Assembly (NCBI RefSeq): GCF_011397635.1
Contig: NC_064761.1
Location: 38,032,143-38,096,142, forward strand
Direction: 5' to 3'
DNA: 64,000 bases
Origin: Epinephelus fuscoguttatus
Taxonomy: Eukaryota > Chordata > Actinopteri > Perciformes > Serranidae
The translations under genes were made by a program, and so were the position numbers. Numbering within the stretch: the first letter of the stretch is position 1; the number at the start of each line of letters is the position of its first letter. The notes below the pieces were generated by a model. That model did no database searches and was not told where the DNA came from. It saw only the letters and a program-made list of their open reading frames with translations. This document shows, piece after piece, positions 1 through 17,783 of this stretch.

Positions 1-425
1 TTTGACGCAAAGGAGCAGCGGCTCTACTCCGAGCTCCCTCTAGATGTCTGAGCTCCTCCCCCTATCTCTAAGGCTGAGCCCAGCCACCCCATGGAGGAAA
101 CTCATTTCGGACGCTTGTATCTGCGACTTCATTCTTTCGGTCACTACCCAGAGCTCATGACCACAGTTGAGGGTAGGGATGTAGATGGACCAGTAAATCA
201 AAAGCTTAGCTTAGCTTAGCAAGCTTAGCGCCTGCATCACTGCAGAAGCCGCACCAAACTGCCGATCCATCTCACGCTCCATTTTACCCTCACTCGTGAA
301 CAAGACCCCGAGATACTTGAACTCCCTCGCTTGAGGCAGTAACTCGCTGATTCTCATCCCGACCCGACCGCTTCACACTCAGCAAACCGCCCCAGTGCAT
401 GCTGGAGGTCACGGCGTGATGAAGC
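1..425 (-). mobile_element. LINE (non-LTR retrotransposon) reverse-transcriptase fragment, decayed
   Basis: Read on the minus strand, bases about 345-240 give EFKYLGVLFTSEGKMERE, and bases about 170-20 give a peptide with HELWVV and MSFLHGVAGLSLRDR followed by a stop. These are typical of the C-terminal end of fish non-LTR reverse transcriptases. The stretch between the two blocks is shortened and there is an in-frame stop, so it is dead. It lies in the intron before the first visible exon of the methyltransferase gene. I did not assign a LINE clade. Confidence 0.75.
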
Positions 426-984
426 CAACAGAACCAAAAAGCAGAGATGCAATTCTGAGGTCCCCAAACTGGACCCCTTCCTCCCCCCGGCTGTGCCTCG
501 AGATCGTATAACTTTTATAACTATATCAAATATGTTTTAAAAGGACCAACTTCCTTCATGATTCAGCCTGACGGGGTGAAAGTTTGAGAGTGTGACAAAC
601 AGATTAACATCATGAAACAAGGGAAAAAAGACGAGGTAGAGTTTAAGCTCACTACACTTTGCTCCTTCGAGTTCCCGTCAAAAAAATGATGTCACTTCCT
701 GAAGATGGTCTCTGGAATTGTAGTCTTTTTATTGCAGAAAGTGGATAACAAAGATCTTAATCTGTAGAGGAAGCCATTCCTTATAAGTATGTGACATATT
801 TTAAAGAAAATATGAGGAGGTAATTCATGGGGAGAGAAATGTTTCTGCACCACAGCAGTCTTACTGACTCGTGTGAACTTGTGTTATCATGGTGCATGTT
901 TGGTCGTATTTTCCCGTTGTAGATTATTTGTTGTAGAATTAAGTCACGATCAGTGATCTCAGGCGTCTCTTTTTCTCTTCCAAG

Positions 985-2121
985 GAGTTTAAAGTTTGGC
1001 ATCGTCCTCAGATCGACTGTTTGGCAGCAGCAGGAGCTGATCTCCTCGCTTTCGAGACAATCCCCAGCATCAAAGAGGCGGAGGCCCTGATTGAGCTGCT
1101 CAGAGAGTTCCCAAACTCTAAAGCCTGGCTCTCCTTCTCCTGTAAGGTAACCACTGCTCATCATCACTGTAGTTACTGTGGCTTCCTCGTTAACTGTCGT
1201 ACATCGTTTCAAAATAACTCACATTTTTGTGCTCACACCCTGTCAGGATGGGACGTGTATATCTGATGGCAGCTCCTTCAGCGAGGCAGTGCAGATGGCG
1301 AACAGATGCACGCAGCTGGTTGCTGTCGGAGTCAACTGCTGCTCCCCAGCGCTGGTGGAGCCGCTGCTGCAGTCTGCAAGGTCGCTGCTGAGCCCGGACA
1401 TGAGCTGGGTGGTGTACCCGAACAGTGGAGAGGACTGGGACTCTGAGCAGGGGTGAGTCTGTGGTCAGGAGATTTAATATCAAGGTCACAGCTTCAGTGA
1501 CATCATCAGTGTGACATCTTATACAAACGCAGAGCTATTCTGCTGTCCAACATACTACATTTCTTTACTCAGGTTAAATAATGTTGGCGTAACCTTGATT
1601 TGCAGCTGTTATACACTCACTGGCCACTTTATTAGGTACACCCGTTCAAGTGCTCATTAACACAAATGGCTAATAATACAACATTATAGGAGCTGTTCTG
1701 CATCATAATTTCATATTGTAAGGACTTTCTGCTGATAATACTTTTGTACAGTTATGTTAAATATATAGAATTTTAAATGTAGGATCTTTACTAGTAATGG
1801 AATATTTTACAGTGTAGTATTCTTCTTCCACTGCTGACTGTTTGATGTTGTTTTTATCCTTCATAAGGTGGCTGACATCAGGGAAAACATCAGCATCGAT
1901 ATCTGAACTGGGTCACACATGGATGAAACAAGGTGCTGCTTTGATAGGTAAGGTCAACTGTTTTCTCTTCCTTTAAGTTTTGTTTTGTTTTTCTGTTTTT
2001 CCTCTGATGAGTTTCTGATGTTTCTTCATCAGGGGGCTGCTGTCGCATCAGTCCCGCTCACATAGCAGAGTTACGACGAGAGTTAAAAGGAAGTTGCACG
2101 TCTCCATCCTCGGCCGTGTGA
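985..2121 (+). CDS. Homocysteine S-methyltransferase-like protein, 3' part (four last exons)
   Basis: Exons 985-1146, 1247-1452, 1868-1947 and 2033-2121 join in frame to 178 codons and a TGA stop. All junctions have AG acceptors and GT donors. The protein shows the Pfam S-methyl_trans signature: [19 protein letters not shown] early, then GVNCC, then [11 protein letters not shown] near the C-terminus. In this family (yeast Mht1/Sam4, E. coli MmuM, vertebrate BHMT) the Cys of GxNC and the CC of GGCC bind the catalytic zinc, and all are present here. The likely reaction is methyl transfer from a methyl donor (S-methylmethionine or S-adenosylmethionine in the closest relatives) to homocysteine, giving methionine in the cytosol. 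The N-terminal half lies upstream of the window. The substrate is inferred from the family, and BHMT itself is less likely because the spacing and length fit the Mht1-type proteins better. Confidence 0.85.
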
Positions 2122-2198
2122 CTGGACTGGAAGCAGTGATTGTGGTGAAGAAAGATGTCTGTTCCAGGAGTTTATAAAAAGATCTTAATTTATTGTAA

Positions 2199-2212
2199 AA
2201 TAAATAAATAAA
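2199..2212 (+). promoter_or_regulatory. Polyadenylation signals of the methyltransferase gene
   Basis: Overlapping AATAAA hexamers start 78 bases after the TGA stop at 2119-2121, which gives a short 3' UTR. Position and orientation fit the upstream gene; use is inferred. Confidence 0.6.
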
Positions 2213-2215
2213 TCA

Positions 2216-5084
2216 CTACATCAAATCACACAATGACGTCTGTGTGGGGTCAAAGGCGAACAGAACTGTGAGGACAAACTGTGGCTGTACACAAATCAAC
2301 ATGAAGCTAAACCATGCAGTCTTCACTTTCTGTGGTTTCACATTTTCAAAGAGTTGTAGGGATTCCACGATCACTTCTGTACAGCTCCTGTCTTTTTAAA
2401 AACTGGGATCATCTACGCAACAGTCTCACTGGAGGTTTCACAAAGCACAAACAAAATGTCAGCTGCTTTCACAACACTTGAAACTGGACGGCATTTCCAC
2501 TGAACTAACCACAGGCGCAACACAAGCCCACTTACCTGTACAATGACTTGGGGAAGTGTGTCATGTTTGAACAGAATTTACAGCGGATGTGTGGACGTCG
2601 TGTTCTCTAACAGCACTAGTGGAATATAATGTGCACTCTTACAGAACCACTGCAGTGAGTTTAACATGAAGTGATAGCAACAAAATCAGATTCAGAGGAA
2701 TGTGCATGTGATTAGCAGTCGGGTGAAATATAAAATAATCCTGTGGTGTGAACACCTGTGAGAACATCTAATCTCCATCTATTAGTACGACACAGGGGTG
2801 GACAAAATAACAGAAACACCTTACAGTGCAGTGGCCATTAAGTTTATACCGCTCAATACAACTAGAAGTCAATTTTTGAGGCTGTAGTTTGATGTGCTGT
2901 ATTTTTTTTATATGTTTGTTATACGTCATCATGATTTTTGAGACTTTCCACCTTTATTACAGAACATACAGATGCATTAGCAGCTCAGACGGCGACTATC
3001 TGCACGCCTCTATATTTTGTACAATAAAGGAATACTTCACCTGCAAAATATCTGTTTGTATATTCAGTACTCACCCCATGTTGCCTTGAATTTCAATAGT
3101 AAACTGTTTTTTTCAAGCCTCCATTTCACGTGGATTCTTCATTCAAATTAAGTTTTTAAGAGTAATTATTATACAAATGATCACTTTGCAGGTGAAGTTT
3201 TCTCTTAATACGTTGTGTGGAAAACAAACAATAATAGTCTATTAACTAACACACTGCTCAATGGTAGTTTGATGTGGCTGACTTGTGGAGTAGCTGCCGT
3301 TGTTTTTGATTTAAAGCAGTTGGTGTATCGTTGGTAGACGCTGGCAGAGACAGAAAAGTCAGGAAACATGTCAAAAATCATGAAGACAAAGAGGACCAGT
3401 AGGCAGAACCTCACCGACCCTGACTCTGAAAGATTATTTGATTGAAAGCACTCACGACTACAATATGGCCCCAAAAATGACAGCTGAGTTGAATCCACAT
3501 CTGATAGTCTTAAAAAACTGTCAAGTACAAGTCTGGTGATAAACTATATTTTTATACTGTCAACAAATCCCACAAAGAGACCAAAACCATCACTGAACTG
3601 ATCCTGTTACCAAGTGTCTGTGTCTTCAAAGCATGATGTTCCTCTGTCCCACAAAGCACCACTGTTTCAAAATCTACTAAAAACACATCACTGACCAGTG
3701 TCAGGAAATCATGGTGCCCACAATGAACTCAAGTGTAAATGCAACTGCTTTTTCGATCTGCATCCAACTATGTGGCCAAAAATACGTAATCACGCGCAAG
3801 TTTTTTCAAAACAGCAAGGCAGCAGTGGCTCTCCGTCACGTGACGCTGAAGCTACAGGGCACACGGTGGTCTCCGTCTCATCTGATGTTCCCTCATCTCC
3901 CTCGATGAAGCATATTCGTCCTGTCGATTGCTGTCTTTACAGTCAGGTAACTCTTTAAATGTTTGTTTCATTTTTTTTATGCCAATAGTGTCTTTAAAAA
4001 TGCATCATATAATAAATACTGTGCATCCTACGTACTTCTTTTTGTATTCTTATCATAGCAGTTGTTGACAGGCAAGGGCGGGGCCTGTTTGGTTCTTTGA
4101 GCTGGACAGAGTGATCAGATATAAATGAGGACACTGGGGACACTTATTAATGCAGCTGTAAATATAATCAGGTTCAATCATATCTATATATCGAGATACA
4201 GTCTGGAAAAAGGACACATTTTAACCCAAGGTGTAAAGGGGTTCACTGTTGAACCAATCGCATATACGCCGTCCTGCTGCCATGACTCCTCGCTGATGCA
4301 GCTAATGTGAATTAATCCCCCGCTAGAAATAGTCTCCGACAAATGCGCTATTCTCTTCTGTTTAAATCTATTCTGCTTATTTAGAGCTGCTATAATTAAC
4401 GTTTTTATAATCAAAATGTATTAAGTGACAATGAAAATGTGAAAAGGGTCTCTCATAGTGATGAACCTACAGACAGTACCCAAGTCACCCAAATCAAAAA
4501 CTCCCCTTTGCTTTAAGGGGTTTTATGATGGGCTTCAGCTGTCAGGCTGCCACATCGTGTTACTGTGTGACTTTAGTGTTTTAAAGGGTTAGTTGGGATT
4601 TACCAAAGTCACATAATAACAAACACACTACTTGATTGAGGCAGCGGTAGCCAGGTAAAGCAGTGAAAATATTCTAAATATAGCATATATTACTTCATAA
4701 AACCACACTTTAAAAAATCTAAAGTATCCCTTTAAAGGCGATGACTTGTCAGTGTTGTGTTAATGTGATTGTTTCCCCCAAATAGAAAAAAAAAACAGTT
4801 TAAGTTTAACAATGAAACTACTGTATATCAGCTATTTAAAGCTTTGCAATTCACGTCCCCAGCAACAGTAAATGGGCTCTGGGCTGAGAGCCAGAGACAG
4901 GCCAAGGATCTCAGAGAGCACTGAGAAACAGACTAACTCGTTGTTGGTTTTAGTTTTAGCATGAGATTTGTTGGCAGTAAAATACAGAATAACAGCAGAG
5001 CTATCCTCTCAAATGTATCTCAGAGCTACTGTACTGTAATATCTGTTACTTAACCCCCTCCCCCCGTATGTCCCGTGAACCTTT
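2216..5084. other. Convergent intergenic region and probable bivm 3' UTR
   Basis: Between the ends of two convergent genes. No coding exon is recognisable, and the small open frames here (for example 3698-3958) have no splice sites or family similarity. Part next to 5084 must be the bivm 3' UTR, but I could not pick its polyadenylation site. A motif at about 2794-2822, reading GGGTGGACAAAATAACAG, resembles ends of fish Tc1/mariner-type repeats. Confidence 0.4.
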
Positions 5085-10263
<5,179 letters not shown>

Positions 10264-12834
10264 TTTTTAGACACAGATATAAAAGGAAGATGGAGCTGAA
10301 GCGACACAGACCACACACTGTGCATGCAGGGACATCTGATCACATACATCATTTTGTACTACTGTTTTCAAAGTCGTAACCCTGAAACAGACCTATTGTG
10401 GACCTACTTTTATATTCAATCGACAGAAAAGTAATCAGCAACTCTTCTGATGCTAAAGGTATACTGCCCAGTTTGTAGACACAATCGCCACAAAAAGGGA
10501 GAGTGAAAGTCTTCTAGATTCAATCTAATTTGGCATTTCACCTCGCTGTATTTGAGTTTTTCAAGCGCTGTGTCTCTTGGATGCCTTCTGCTTGCAGCCT
10601 GGCACATGGTCACTACCTTTTATTAAGCACCAGAGAGCTGTAAGAGTACATGCCCATAAACGTCCCAAACACAAAAATCAAAACAGAGGGCAGAGTCTCT
10701 GCAGGAAAACACCACATAATTCTAGTGGGTCACAAGTGGTAAGTGTGAGGGATTACTTCTGTATGAGTCTGTGCATTATTTTCTAGGGAAATCCTGCATG
10801 TTCTATCTTAAAATAATAATGCCATAAATGATTTGCTCCTTACCTTGGTCTTACATTATAATAAATTTAATGGGAATATTAGTTGGACAAAACGTGTGAT
10901 AGAGTCATTTAAGCTCTATGATATTCTAACAGGGTTTTGCAATATTTTCAAGACTAAACGACTAATCGATTAATCGAGAAAATAATCCACAGATTGATCA
11001 GTAACTAACACAATCGTTGCTTGCAGCCTTACCCTCAATGTCCTTGTTCTAACTTACAGCCACATTAGACAGCATCACACAAATATTACCTTTAACCTCT
11101 AATAAGTCACCTATTGCGAACAGAGCCTCTTTAATACCCGGCTGTAGGAAGTTGCGCGGTTACTGAACATTAACTAACATTTCACCTGTGCAGCCGCTGT
11201 AACCGAGACGAGCACGCAGCTCCAGCTATCAGTGCTGCACGGTATTGTAGTTAGCAGATGTAAACACGCCCAGCTGGTCCGTTATTCTTTCCCATCATAC
11301 CTCGTGAGAAGGCTCAGAGCCAGACGGGGGTGGAAACCGGCTAAACGTCAACTAACCACATATCACTCCACGCAGGTGCACATTAGCGCCGGACATGTTA
11401 GAAATGAGCGATAATAAATCCCAAACGTCGTCCTCCTGACCCGTATCTTCTTCCTGTGCAGGTTTACCGGACCGTACCATTCTGAGAGCCAACCGGGGTG
11501 TCCGAAAATATTAAAACTGTATTACAACATTAAAACACTCGCGTCAACAATGTAGACAAACACAAAAGTAATACTGCCTGTTGAAGACCGTGTTTCAATG
11601 AGTTATATTAAATTTACTTTACATATACACGTCACTTTCGGAGGGCCTGACCCCCGTGTTAGTACACAGTGGTACAATCCAACAGTTCAAACCAATCACA
11701 GGAGCGTCTTCGGCGACTCTTTAAACTTTTCTTCACTGAAGGTAAGTCTGTCCCATATTTTACTGACCAGCGGAATACTAAAAATAATAAATAATAATAC
11801 TTACACTATAATTCATGTTGGCATAGACGCATTTTTTTTTAAATTCGTATGCATTATCAGCCACGCACTTTGTTAAACCGCACGCACACTTCAGAGGTGG
11901 AAAAGACTAAATAAGTGTTATGCTGCATTCACGCGCTCCTCGGGTGGTCCCGTTTCCTGAGGAGCATACATGTATAGTAATAATAATTGGGAAGTGGTTC
12001 TTCCGACTCGGGTGTGTTCACGAGCTTTAAGTCGTAATGGGGAAACAACATGGACGCTACAAAGGAGCTGTGTTGTATTTTATTGCCCAGAGCTTTTTAA
12101 CAACGCGGTGATAACAGTTGAATCTTTGTATTACTGTGATTTTGTCCCAGACTTGTTGCTGCACCAGAACATCCCTACAGCTACAGATATCACTTTACCT
12201 GACTGATGCGAATAAATAACTTTTCTAACGGATCTCTTCATGGGCAGCAACTAACGGTTACAATATGAGTTACAGATAAAGGCGCGCAGTGTGTGAATTA
12301 ATAAAAGTTTATTTCCATGATGTGAACATTTACTTTAGTCCGCCATGTTTCTGCATATGTGACATTAACTCAGTTACTCATTTCCCAAAATGTCCGAGTT
12401 ATTGTTCCAAGTTGAGGGGGCGTTCAGTTGAATTTTCCCAACCAGTAACTCACTTTTTCCGATGATTCCGGAGACCGCATGAATGCAGGGTTTAAAAGCC
12501 AGAGGCGTTTCTAGGATTTCCTACGGGGGCCCGGGGGGATCATTCCCTGGGATTTTTAAAGAATATACAAACAAGCTATATTTTAATGTTAGTTTTTACT
12601 CTGGTACCTTATTAAAAAAAATACCTTACACTATAGGATTAACTGCCACATGAAAAGGGAGGTTATGTATAAATTAGTTGTATTAAGTTCATGGTAACAT
12701 GGTGTAAGGAAAGAATAAAATATAACACTTACAAACTTCTTCTAACGTCTTTGTTAACTGAGCCTGTAGCTTCCAGCCTTTGAAAGACGTGATGGAGTAT
12801 TTTTACTGTGATTCTGGAAATGTATATGTTGCAG
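10264..12834. promoter_or_regulatory. Shared upstream region of the divergent genes bivm and nucleoside hydrolase
   Basis: bivm (minus) and the nucleoside hydrolase gene (plus) start back to back across 2.6 kb. The stretch 11120-11480 is richer in CpG than its surroundings. A CCAAT box lies at 11692-11696, and a strong donor (GAAG then GTAAGT) follows at 11742, so about 11700-11741 could be a non-coding first exon of the hydrolase, spliced to the acceptor before 12835. At about 10955-11030, a motif with ACTAATCGATTAATCGAG matches the end of a common fish MITE. The segment 12500-12545 resembles a hAT-type repeat end. Promoter roles are inferred from position. Confidence 0.4.
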
Positions 12835-12840
12835 GAAACC

Positions 12841-15800
12841 ATGGCAAGCAAGCAGGTGATCATCGACACTGACTGCGGCATAGATGATGCTCAGGCCATC
12901 ATGATGGCCCTGGCAGCACCTCACATTCAGATCGTGGGTATTACCTGTGTGTTTGGAAACGCAACAGTCAACCATGTGTGTCAGAATGTTCTGAGGGTGC
13001 TCTCCGTCTGTGAGCGCAAGGGGGTAAGTTTTCTGAGGCTGTCTTTAAATTACCACATGAAAATATTTTTAGACAGAATATAAACTCACTGTCCCTATCC
13101 CACGCAGTTTCTTCTAATGATGATTGATGTGAAATGATTTCTGTGATCTGCCACAACACACTAATGATGGTTTACTTAGGCTTAGGTACATAACCTATTT
13201 GGTTGAGGTTACAAGATGATAGTGATCATTGTTAAAACAACCAACCATTGTTAGCTGTTAATAGCTGATGGGTAGGTAATAAACAACGGCCTTTACTTTG
13301 CTTATTTCCTCCCGAAAGAGATTTTTTGCTTTGTGCTGGCATCACTATGTTTGCTCACTAGCCTGAGATTAGAGGGTAGGATAATTAGGGATGTTTGCAG
13401 CGGAGTTGTATTGTCATCTGTAGTCTCAGGCCTCGATCACACAGAAAGCGTTTTAGCAACTGGAGGCACCTTTTTGTAAATATTTTTAATGAGAATCAAG
13501 ACTTTTGTGCAGGTTTTTTGCGTTGCGACGCACCTTGCGTTTCTGCGTGCTAGGCATTTTTGACGGAGCATTCTGAACTCCTCAAGTTGAAAAAACTTTT
13601 CACTCTGTGCGGAAAAGTGCCCCACATCATCACTTTTTCCTCACCTTATTTCCCATTGTCCATTTGGATTATTTGAGAGGCAGGCCTTTTGTAGTTGTCA
13701 CAACAACAAGTTTACAGTAGGTGCACAATGGAGGAGAAACTGGTCTTAGCAGTTGCTGAATATCCAGAGCTATATGGCCCGACAACAGACAGCAGGTTGT
13801 CAAACTGTCTCCAAGTCATCCTTAAATATGCCTGGAAATGGCAATCATGGAGGCAAAGCTCCTGGACCAACTGGTGGTACTCCCCATGATCCACCCTCTT
13901 CTTTAGGGTCTCATGTACCCACACAGATCTCTGTTTCTCTGCTGACAGCCTCTCACCCTCAACCAGAGCAACAGACAGCACTCTCTGCCTCAACATTTTA
14001 AGAAATAGCTACTAAATACAATGGGAGAAAAAAAAGTAGATTGATTACACAGGAAGGTTGGTGTAAGGACGTGATAGGGTGGTTGCCTGTAAACAATAAA
14101 AAGGCACAACAAGTGTTTTGTTTTTTCTTACGAGTGGCACTCAATTTTTAAAACAAGCAGTGCAGTCACCCTATAATTTGTCCTGAGTGCACTCAGAACA
14201 TGTGATTATTTACACCAAAAAAGTGACACTATTCAAATCTTTTTACACAAGCTGGTGCTGTACTGTACATAAATACTGTATTCATTAAGCCCCATTTGGA
14301 TTTGATTAACATTACAGGAAGACGCGTGGAATGAAATATTCACTGTGCTCCTCTTTAATTTAACTGATCTGTAACAGATGTTGACGTTTAGCTGGAGACG
14401 CACAGGAGAATCTCTGCAGCTGACATTACAACAACCCTTGTGGGGTCTTGCTCTTTTTTCTGTAGTTGTATGGGTCCCCAAATGGGCCACATGTTGGTGT
14501 TAACATGTCTCCATACATCAGATTAGCAGAGATATTTCTGAGCTGATTTTAAAAATAAGTACAGTAGAGGGAAGCAGAAAAAAATATGAGCTCCGCTTTA
14601 AATAAACAAGGCGATCGCTCTCAACAGGAATTAAAGGAACTGTAAGACAGTCAGAGCATGTCTATGCTTCAGTAGTTGCCTGCACACAACTCACAACATG
14701 AAGGTAGCTGAGCTGGTGGCTAGCAGCTAACAGTGCTAATGGCGCGAACAGTGCTGACAGAGCACTACACCTCCACGACGACGCACGGTCAGACCGGCTA
14801 CCAAAACAAAGAACAGAGAAGCTCGGAGTACACACACACAAAGGGAGCACAACTTCATTATCTGCTCAGGATGCCATCACTCCACTATATCTTTACGTAG
14901 TTCAGTTTAGGACAAAATGTTAAAGTCCCTGATGCACATCCTTGAGACTATGAGTGGGAGTAATAGTGCCATCTGGGGGTCTGTGTGGGAGCCAAACCGT
15001 TAGATGGATAGAAAAGCAGGAAAGGGTGAAGTTAGATAGAAAAGGACACCATCACTCCAATATATCTTTACACAGAAACAGGTATTTGCTGCTGTATTAA
15101 TGCTCTGAATGTCACGTATAGTTCCTTTATTTTACAGTTGGTTTCTAAAAACTGGGACGTTTTGTAATAAGACAGAACAGTGTGGTTTATACCTAAGTAT
15201 TCATGAGGATTATCTTTCCCTTTTGTTTTCCTGCAGATCCCTGTGTACCGAGGTGCTGCTGGTCCTCTAGTTGGAGCCAGTAACCCCGTTAGTAACCACT
15301 TTGGAACTGATGGACTCGGGGATGTGATTGAAGATAAAGACCCGCACTGGGCGGAGAAAATCCAGAGAGAGCATGCAGTCAATGCAATGATTAGGCTGGT
15401 GAATGAAAACAAGAAGCAGGTGAGAAACCTCTCCGTGGTCGGTCTGTGAGTGTGTGTGTGGCTGGTCTCTGATGTTCAACCACTAAAATGTGCTCCCCAC
15501 AGGTCTCCCTGGTGGCCCTTGGCCCTCTCACTAATCTGGCACTGGCTATCAGACTGGATCCATGTTTCCCCCAAAAGCTCAAAGACCTGTACATTATGGG
15601 AGGCAACATGGAAGGTAATACCAGCACATGATCATAGGGTTTGATTTTGAAACATGTAAAGGTCCAATGTGTAGGTTTCAGGGGGATATATTGGCAGAAA
15701 TGGAATATAATAAATATGTTTTCTTTAGTGTATAATCACCTGAAAATTAGTTGTTTATATCTACATAGGGAGCAGATGCTCGTCCACAGAGATCGCCATG

Positions 15801-17783
15801 TTGCACCGTCATGTTACTATAGTAGCCCAGAATGGACTGATGACTTTCTCCCTGATTTTGTGTTTAGATGGGCGGATACAATTTCAGAGTTTAAAAAACT
15901 CCCTACGTTGCAGAACCAATAGTAAATCTGCAGGGCGGTCCTTCAGTGACTCGCTGAACTCTTGTGCTCATAAACATAGTCCCACTAGAAACACATGTAG
16001 CGGTACAAAATGGCTCAGCCGTGCTCGCAGAAAACGCCATCAAAGTTAGTGGGTGTTTGTCACGTTTGCGGCGACACATTCTCGCCAACTAAAAGAAACA
16101 AACATAATCTTTTACAAGGCCATGACTCATCCGTCCGGCCGGACTATAGAGGGAATCGCCTTGTTGTTTACAAATACTTCGGGTAGAAAACCAGCAGAGC
16201 TTTTAGCTATATATATATATATATCACATTTTTCACATCACTGTATCACCGTTTGGACTAATCTGATGTTTGTAAAGTCTATAAACACAATGATTGAACA
16301 AACATTACTATTTCTGTGCGCACGTTTAGCTGGGCTAACCGTTAGCTGTTAGCCCTGTTAGCTGTTAGCGGTGTCTGTAATGGGTAATAACTCATTAAAC
16401 GGTCTGTGAAGAAAATATCTTTTCCAGCGGATATCTTAGTTACAACATGATTGAGCTAGCAAAGCAGTTTTGTGTTGCTATGTGTGGTATTTATTCAGTT
16501 TTTGGAAATCACGATGTTTAGAAAGCATCAGTGGCTGCAGCTGACAGGGACAGCTAACAGCAGCAGCAAAGCTAACATCAGGACGTCATCTGTTAAAAGC
16601 CTCCCATTGTCGGATACGACATGAAACTACTCCAGTTAGCTCAATCATGTTGTAACTAAGACATCCGCTGGAAAAAATATTTTCTTCACGGATGAGCACA
16701 CATTTGATAAAACGGAGTTAAATCTCTCGGCATCCATTTTCAAGCTCTCTGTGCGTTTGTTTCCTTGCGGACGAGAAAAGGGGGAGCGCACATTTCCGAG
16801 TAGGTGTGTCCTTTTCAAAAATGCAAGAGGCGTTGCTTTGTTGCCGGCCGTTTTCGCCAGTGTGTTAAACACACGTTAGAAAGGAGTGTCCCCAGACTAT
16901 CAGAAGGCGGAGATTTCTGACTGTCTGGTGGCGAGACTAGTGAGGAAGAAACCTCTGTGGATAATTTGGCTCCCAGTAAAAACCTCCTAAATGAAAGGTG
17001 GGCACACTTTAGCAGGTGTTGGATTAGTGGCCCATCTGTGATGAGCCAAACAGCAGCAGAGAAACTGCTTTTACTGGTTTTAATCCCAGGAGAAGTTTCA
17101 GCTGGTTGCAATCTGCAATCCTCACCACTAGATGCCACTAAATCCCCCTAAATCTTACACACTGCTCCTTTAAGCTTGTATAACTTGATTTCGTCTTTGC
17201 AGGAAAAGGAAATGTGACACTATGTGCCGAGTTCAACTTTGCATTGGATCCAGAGTCTGCCTATATTGTTCTTGAGGAATTCCACTGCCCTACATTCCTG
17301 GCATCCTGGGAATACTCGTGCAGAAACGCACTGACGTGGGTAAGACGTGCGCTCGCAAAGAAGTCTATGACTCTGCATGTCTTTTCCAGTTAAAACTTAT
17401 TTGAGTTCATTTTTGTGCAGGAGTTCTTTGAAGAGCTGATCAATCAGGACACACCTGCTTCAAACTTTATGAAGTTAATAACATCGAAATGCTGGGCTTA
17501 CTCCAAAAATGTTATGAAGAGCAAGAGAGATGTGTACTTTGGACCTGGCTTCGTCTCTTACGACGCCTATGCAATGGCCGCGTGTATTGACGAAAGTGTG
17601 GTAACAGAGACAATCCAGTGTCCCGTCCGTGTGGAGCTGCAGGGTTCCATCACTCGAGGCATGATGGCACTGGACCGCACAAATGAGCTGAAGAAGAGCC
17701 ACAGTGTGTTTGTTCTCACGAAGTGTGACATTGCCAAGTTTAGTAAGTTACTCATGAAGTCTGTTAGACGACCTGAGAAGTAA
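12841..17783 (+). CDS. Inosine-uridine preferring nucleoside hydrolase
   Basis: Exons 12841-13023, 15237-15419, 15503-15614, 17203-17339 and 17421-17783 join to 325 codons plus TAA, the usual family length. I chose ATG 12841 because it has a good context (ACCATGG), lies just after the acceptor at 12834, and starts the conserved strand. An upstream in-frame ATG at 12808 is intronic. The N-terminus VIIDTDCGIDDAQAI is the calcium-binding DxDxGxDD motif (Asp9, Asp11, Asp15, Asp16). VSLVALGPLTNLA follows at 123, IMGGN at 153-157 and CAEFNFALDPESA at about 168-180, the ribose-binding part. The final Asp253 is present, but the family's preceding His is Tyr252 (SYDAY). The enzyme splits the N-glycosidic bond of ribonucleosides to base plus ribose. 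Mammals lack the family; fish have it. Intron 3 is almost wholly a repeat. Confidence 0.93.
13429..14095 (-). mobile_element. Harbinger-type non-autonomous element, truncated, with transposase-like N-terminus
   Basis: It lies in intron 1 of the nucleoside hydrolase gene. The left end GGCCTCGATCACACAGAAAG matches the left end of the element at 51605-52302. The minus-strand frame 13712-13996 contains [20 protein letters not shown] and LRMTWRQFDNLL, the typical N-terminal part of PIF/Harbinger (HARBI1-like) transposases. The right terminal repeat is not recognisable, so this copy looks truncated near 14095. Confidence 0.65.
15657..17172. mobile_element. Fish DNA-transposon-like repeat filling nucleoside hydrolase intron 3
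   Basis: The ends are inverted repeats: TAAAGGTCCAATGTGTAGG on the left, and on the right, read on the other strand, TAAAGGAGCAGTGTGTAAG, both followed by a TTTAGGGGG-like stretch. The interior has the CATCTAGGGAGC / GCCATGTTGCACCG type of sequence common in percomorph repeats. It takes up 1.52 of the 1.59 kb of intron 3. No transposase frame is seen, so it is non-autonomous or decayed. A short (TA)n run lies at 16208-16223. Confidence 0.6.

Noticed and set aside
12808..12840. Upstream in-frame ATG as start of the nucleoside hydrolase
   Set aside because: An acceptor (TTGCAG) lies between it and ATG 12841, and the family starts with the DTDxGxDD strand right after 12841.
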